The notes below the pieces were generated by a model. That model made no database searches. It saw nothing but the letters and a program-made list of their open reading frames with translations, and was not told the DNA's origin. Below are positions 60,681 through 64,000 of a stretch of DNA of 64,000 nucleotides, in pieces (the stretch's first letter is position 1; each line of letters starts with the position of its first letter). Source of the DNA: Macropodus opercularis (lineage: Eukaryota; Chordata; Actinopteri; Anabantiformes; Osphronemidae); contig CM061105.1 in assembly GCA_030770545.1 (NCBI GenBank), positions 8,725,001-8,789,000 on the forward strand, written 5' to 3'. The translations under genes were made by a program, and so were the position numbers.

Positions 60681-62588
60681 TTGCCTTTTGATGACGGGCT
60701 ACACATCTTTAGGTTAGAAAGTGAAAGGGACATAGCTAAAAATACAGCCCAGATTTCTAGCTGTACCATTTAGACCTTACAGTGTGAGCACAGCTGAGCG
60801 GAAGATCTTCAGGCTTTACACACGGCAGTGACTGTTGGCCCCTAGATATTAGATATGGACTAACACAGAATAATGGTGCGTGCATTGACAGGGTGCATGT
60901 GCAGTTTGCTTAATATTCTGATTGCACTGACTGCGTTAAAATGTCCGTGTGCAGGAAACCGATGCTCTTCCATCTTCTAAGCAGAGAACATTCACAGAGA
61001 CAGATGGGAGGCATTTACCTCAAACATTTTCCTGTGCTGTGAAATGATAAGAACAAATGGCTTAATACCTTCAAGTGTAAGTATGTGATTCCACTCCTTC
61101 ATCTACACAAAAATAAAATGCATTAAAAGCAGTAAAACTGTTTATAGCTAAGTAATATAAAGAGTGTAGAACTTAAGAAACAGAGGCTGTCAACCCAAAC
61201 AGTGAGAACAATATATTAATAGTATATTAATATTTGCATGAAAAAGCTAATGTGTGTAAATAGAACCTTGTGAAACACAATGTTCTGACAAATGATCTGC
61301 CATCTGAAAATCCCCCGTTTCCCTCCGCCCCCGGTGCGCATACAGCAGCAGAAACACGATCTCTCTCCATGTAGATCTTTGGAGTGTGTCTGCCAGTGAT
61401 GACACCACTTAGGGGATTCTGCAGATACGTTCCTCTCGATGGTAATTTAATGGATTCTCACAGGGACAACTCAAAAGTCGGCCTGTTGTCGTTCTGCACT
61501 CCCCTACGGTGCAAATAATGCCTGTCACCATCAGACAGATACACGTGGCATCTGCAGGATCATGTACTGTATACAGAGACAAACAGAAAACACAGCATTC
61601 AGTACTACGCCCTTGCAGTCAGGAGAAATGCTCCTGTATCTGGATCTAGCGCCTACATAGCTGCCTGTAAAGCTCCTAAACACGCAGAGCAGTGAAAGTC
61701 AATATTAAACCACTTTCTACCTCGCAGTAATGAGTCTGCTCAGGTTTTTCTGTACCAGTCGACCGGCAGCGGTGACCAAGCAATAATCCAGCTGGAAGCA
61801 GCGCTAGACTCCCACAACCATCACAATACTCATTACTGCTGATATTACCTCAGCCAGCCTGTCTGCTTTTAAGAAACCTGGCAATTTGCAGCAGTAAAAT
61901 GAGGTAATTACAACTCTTATCAGGCTCCTCACCTCACAAAACAGCATTCCGAGCGAGGGAGACTACTTCTCAGTGGTTGACTGGTTCTGGAACAAGGCCT
62001 TGGCCGACTTCCCAATCGCTCAGCCACACCCGCCTACTGTCATTTATTTTCTTTGCAACTCCCACTCATACCCACTCTGCCCTCGCTCTAATCAAACCAC
62101 GAAAAGCAGAAATTTGATCACTTTAATGACTCAATTAAAAGAATTCCTCGCCAGTGGCCCAAAATTAAAAGTGCTGACATGGAGCATGAAGGCCAGAGGA
62201 GTATCCCCTTACAGAACGTCCTGGTTCCCAAACGCACCACGCTACACAATGTAATTTACCCACGTCCTATTAGGACGGTGCCTTCGCCCTGTCTGTCCCC
62301 TAAAGCTTTGACATTTAGACAAGTTAGAAGTTAGTCCTGATTTGGCCCCATCATCACTTCTGCTGTCTAGCGTTACAGCAAAGAGGCTGACGGAGAATAA
62401 CTAGGTCCAGGTCACACTTGTGGACTGCGAGAGCCTGACATTTAGCAGCATAAACTATTGCTAATGGGCTGACTGGGGCAAGTTAATGTAGCTTTGGAAA
62501 TAGTGCTGAGTGAACAAAATGATGTCACTCAGTTACCTCCCACTGCCGTCCTTCACTCTAATTAAGACAGTAAGGGTTGTTATTTAGC

Positions 62589-62592
<4 letters not shown>

Positions 62593-62633
<41 letters not shown>

Positions 62634-62638
62634 CGTGC
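62593..62638. repeat. (GT)n microsatellite with GC/GT tail
   Basis: About 37 bp of pure GT followed by GCGTGCGTGC, alternating purine-pyrimidine throughout. Confidence 0.94.
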
Positions 62639-64000
62639 GGAGGGGTCTCTCTGAGTGTGAGTGGGAAAATAATGACCAAATGAATACAGGTAATGATGAA
62701 AATGCACACAGTGGCATTTCACAAACAGGGCAAAGGAAAACACAGAACTCATTGTCCTTTACTGCCACATACTTGAAATGAGATAACATCCCATAATATG
62801 TGGCACCAGCATGGAGGGTAGGCAGAAGCAGGAAGCACAGGGAGATAAAGAAAAGAAAGAGAAAGACAGGAGTTCGTACGAACAGAGATACCGAGTCAGA
62901 TAAGGAAGGAGTAAGCGGGGAGGCGCAGCGATGGAGAGGGCATCGCGTGGCAGCGCCCGGCGTTATCCGCAAAATGGATCTAACCTCAGCGGAACACGAG
63001 GGTCACATCATTTCTTAGAAACCACCTGACCCCATTTCCGTCACGTTGCCTGAACGTACAAATACATGCTCTGCTCTTTAGTGGCACTTGAAATATTTAT
63101 GAACAGTAAAACGCAACACGAGAACAAAAAGGGGCCTCATCTCAACACAGGCAAGAACGGCGGCGGACGGCAACCAAATTAAAAAAAAGGCGAAATGAAA
63201 GAATGCCGTTGTGTTTGCATGCTCACAAAGGCCGTTGAGCGTCGTACTGTCCCCACTGGCTCAGTTTAAAGCAAGGCCATAGGAGTCACTTTGTCAGAGC
63301 CAGGAGACTCCCCACTAAAGAACACAGGAATACAGCCCGACCCCTAATCCCCCAAAGAATAACTCTGCTTGCTTATATGCAAGAATAAGGCAGCGAACCG
63401 CTAAAAAGCAATAAAGAAGGAGAAGAGCCAAACTGCAGCTAGGTATATCCAATCCTATTAAACGCTGTTGTTAACCATGTTTGGATGCACCACAAAATTG
63501 ACTCGTAGCCTCCTGAATAACTCTCCCGCTGCCAGAGAGAGAGGGAGGAAGACACAAGAGTGCAGGGGCAGAATCAGAGAACGGCGGCGCCTTGAGCTTT
63601 TGATGCCGCGCACTCCCTCCATCTCATCTTTGGCTGTAAAAGGACGACCTTCAACCACCTTGAACTCGCTGGAGCTGAATTTCAATAAAAACTCAAATTA
63701 TCACCCGGGCCGGTGGGGCTTGGGAAAAGCGCTACGCCTGGATTGACTGTGCTTCCGAGATGATTTTACAGTCATATGGAAGTGTGAGTAAGTCAATCAT
63801 TCGTCGAGCGTCTTTTTTTCTCACCGAGAGCGGCCACTTTGGCAGTAAGCAGCGTTACTGTACCCTGTCGGGAGAAGGTGCCGCTGGGACAGAAGGGAGC
63901 GTTATTCAATTTAGCCGTGTTCTCCCTTGACTGATGTAGTGAGATCCAGGTAATTGATACCTCGGTTTGGTGTTCCCCGGCCTCGTGCTCTTCACCACAG

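Larger units (their letters stand above)
1..64000 (-). other. ephb1: ephb1 gene body, partial (intron 1 to intron 8)
   Basis: Seven exons on the minus strand translate, in order, to an EphB receptor ectodomain and transmembrane helix. Each is flanked by an AG acceptor and a GT donor. Joining exons 2 to 8 gives 1636 nt of uninterrupted reading frame (about 545 residues). EphB1 is a single-pass receptor tyrosine kinase that binds ephrin-B ligands at cell-cell contacts and guides axons and cell sorting. EphB1 rather than EphB2, B3 or B4 is chosen from stretches such as VQNFAIFPETMTGAES and RETGGRDDVVYNIVCKKC, which match my recollection of vertebrate EPHB1 best. The gene runs past both window ends: the signal-peptide exon is upstream (above 64000) and the kinase, SAM and PDZ-binding exons are downstream (below 1). 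The roughly 55 kb from exon 2 to exon 8 is compact compared with the several-hundred-kb mammalian gene, as expected for a teleost. Confidence 0.93.
55633..64000 (-). other. ephb1: ephb1 intron 1 (3' part, partial)
   Basis: This 8.4-kb non-coding stretch runs from the exon 2 acceptor to the window end. I looked on the minus strand for a start codon followed by a hydrophobic signal peptide and a phase-1 donor and saw none, so exon 1 and the promoter are placed outside the window. Contents: a (GT)n repeat at 62593-62638, a CT run near 60664, a C/T-rich stretch at about 60290-60620, and a motif-dense patch near 60380-60475. The last 1 kb is somewhat richer in CpG than the rest, but no CpG island or TSS is evident. 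No transposon was recognised here. Confidence 0.85.

Overview
This window is vertebrate genomic DNA, most likely from a ray-finned (probably percomorph teleost) fish. Short vertebrate-type exons lie far apart between GT-AG introns. The introns are rich in (CA)n/(TG)n microsatellites and carry fragments resembling fish Tc1-like transposons. The seven exons translate to a receptor very close to vertebrate EPHB1. There is no bacterial gene organisation, operon, CRISPR array or RNA gene that I can support.

The whole window lies inside one gene on the minus strand, ephb1 (ephrin type-B receptor 1, a receptor tyrosine kinase for membrane-bound ephrin-B ligands). In transcription order (high to low coordinate): partial intron 1 (64000-55633); exon 2, 65 bp (55632-55568), the start of the mature N-terminus; exon 3, 682 bp (44288-43607), ephrin-binding domain and start of the Cys-rich region; exon 4, 156 bp (23482-23327), the EGF-like Cys-rich module; exon 5, 336 bp (17874-17539), first fibronectin III domain; exons 6 (125 bp, 8694-8570) and 7 (163 bp, 2692-2530), second fibronectin III domain; exon 8, 109 bp (550-442), transmembrane helix; then partial intron 8. 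All exons are open, their reading phases join correctly, and no frameshift or stop is seen. Together they encode about 545 residues, nearly the whole ectodomain plus the membrane helix. Exon 1 (signal peptide) lies beyond position 64000. The juxtamembrane, kinase, SAM and PDZ-motif exons lie before position 1.

Over 97% of the window is intron. It holds many dinucleotide repeats (the longest are AC at 3970-4048 and TG at 39664-39731), three G-mononucleotide runs, a diverged local duplication around the AC repeat at 3.9-4.2 kb, and two fragments attributable to Tc1-like DNA transposons. It also holds several near-perfect inverted repeats and motif-level regulatory candidates. The best of these is a palindromic RFX X-box beside GC-box and CCAAT motifs at about 28.87-28.96 kb in intron 3. 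A (CT)n microsatellite forms the polypyrimidine tract of exon 3. I found no sign of a novel multi-gene system; the interest lies in non-coding and splicing features of one conserved receptor gene.
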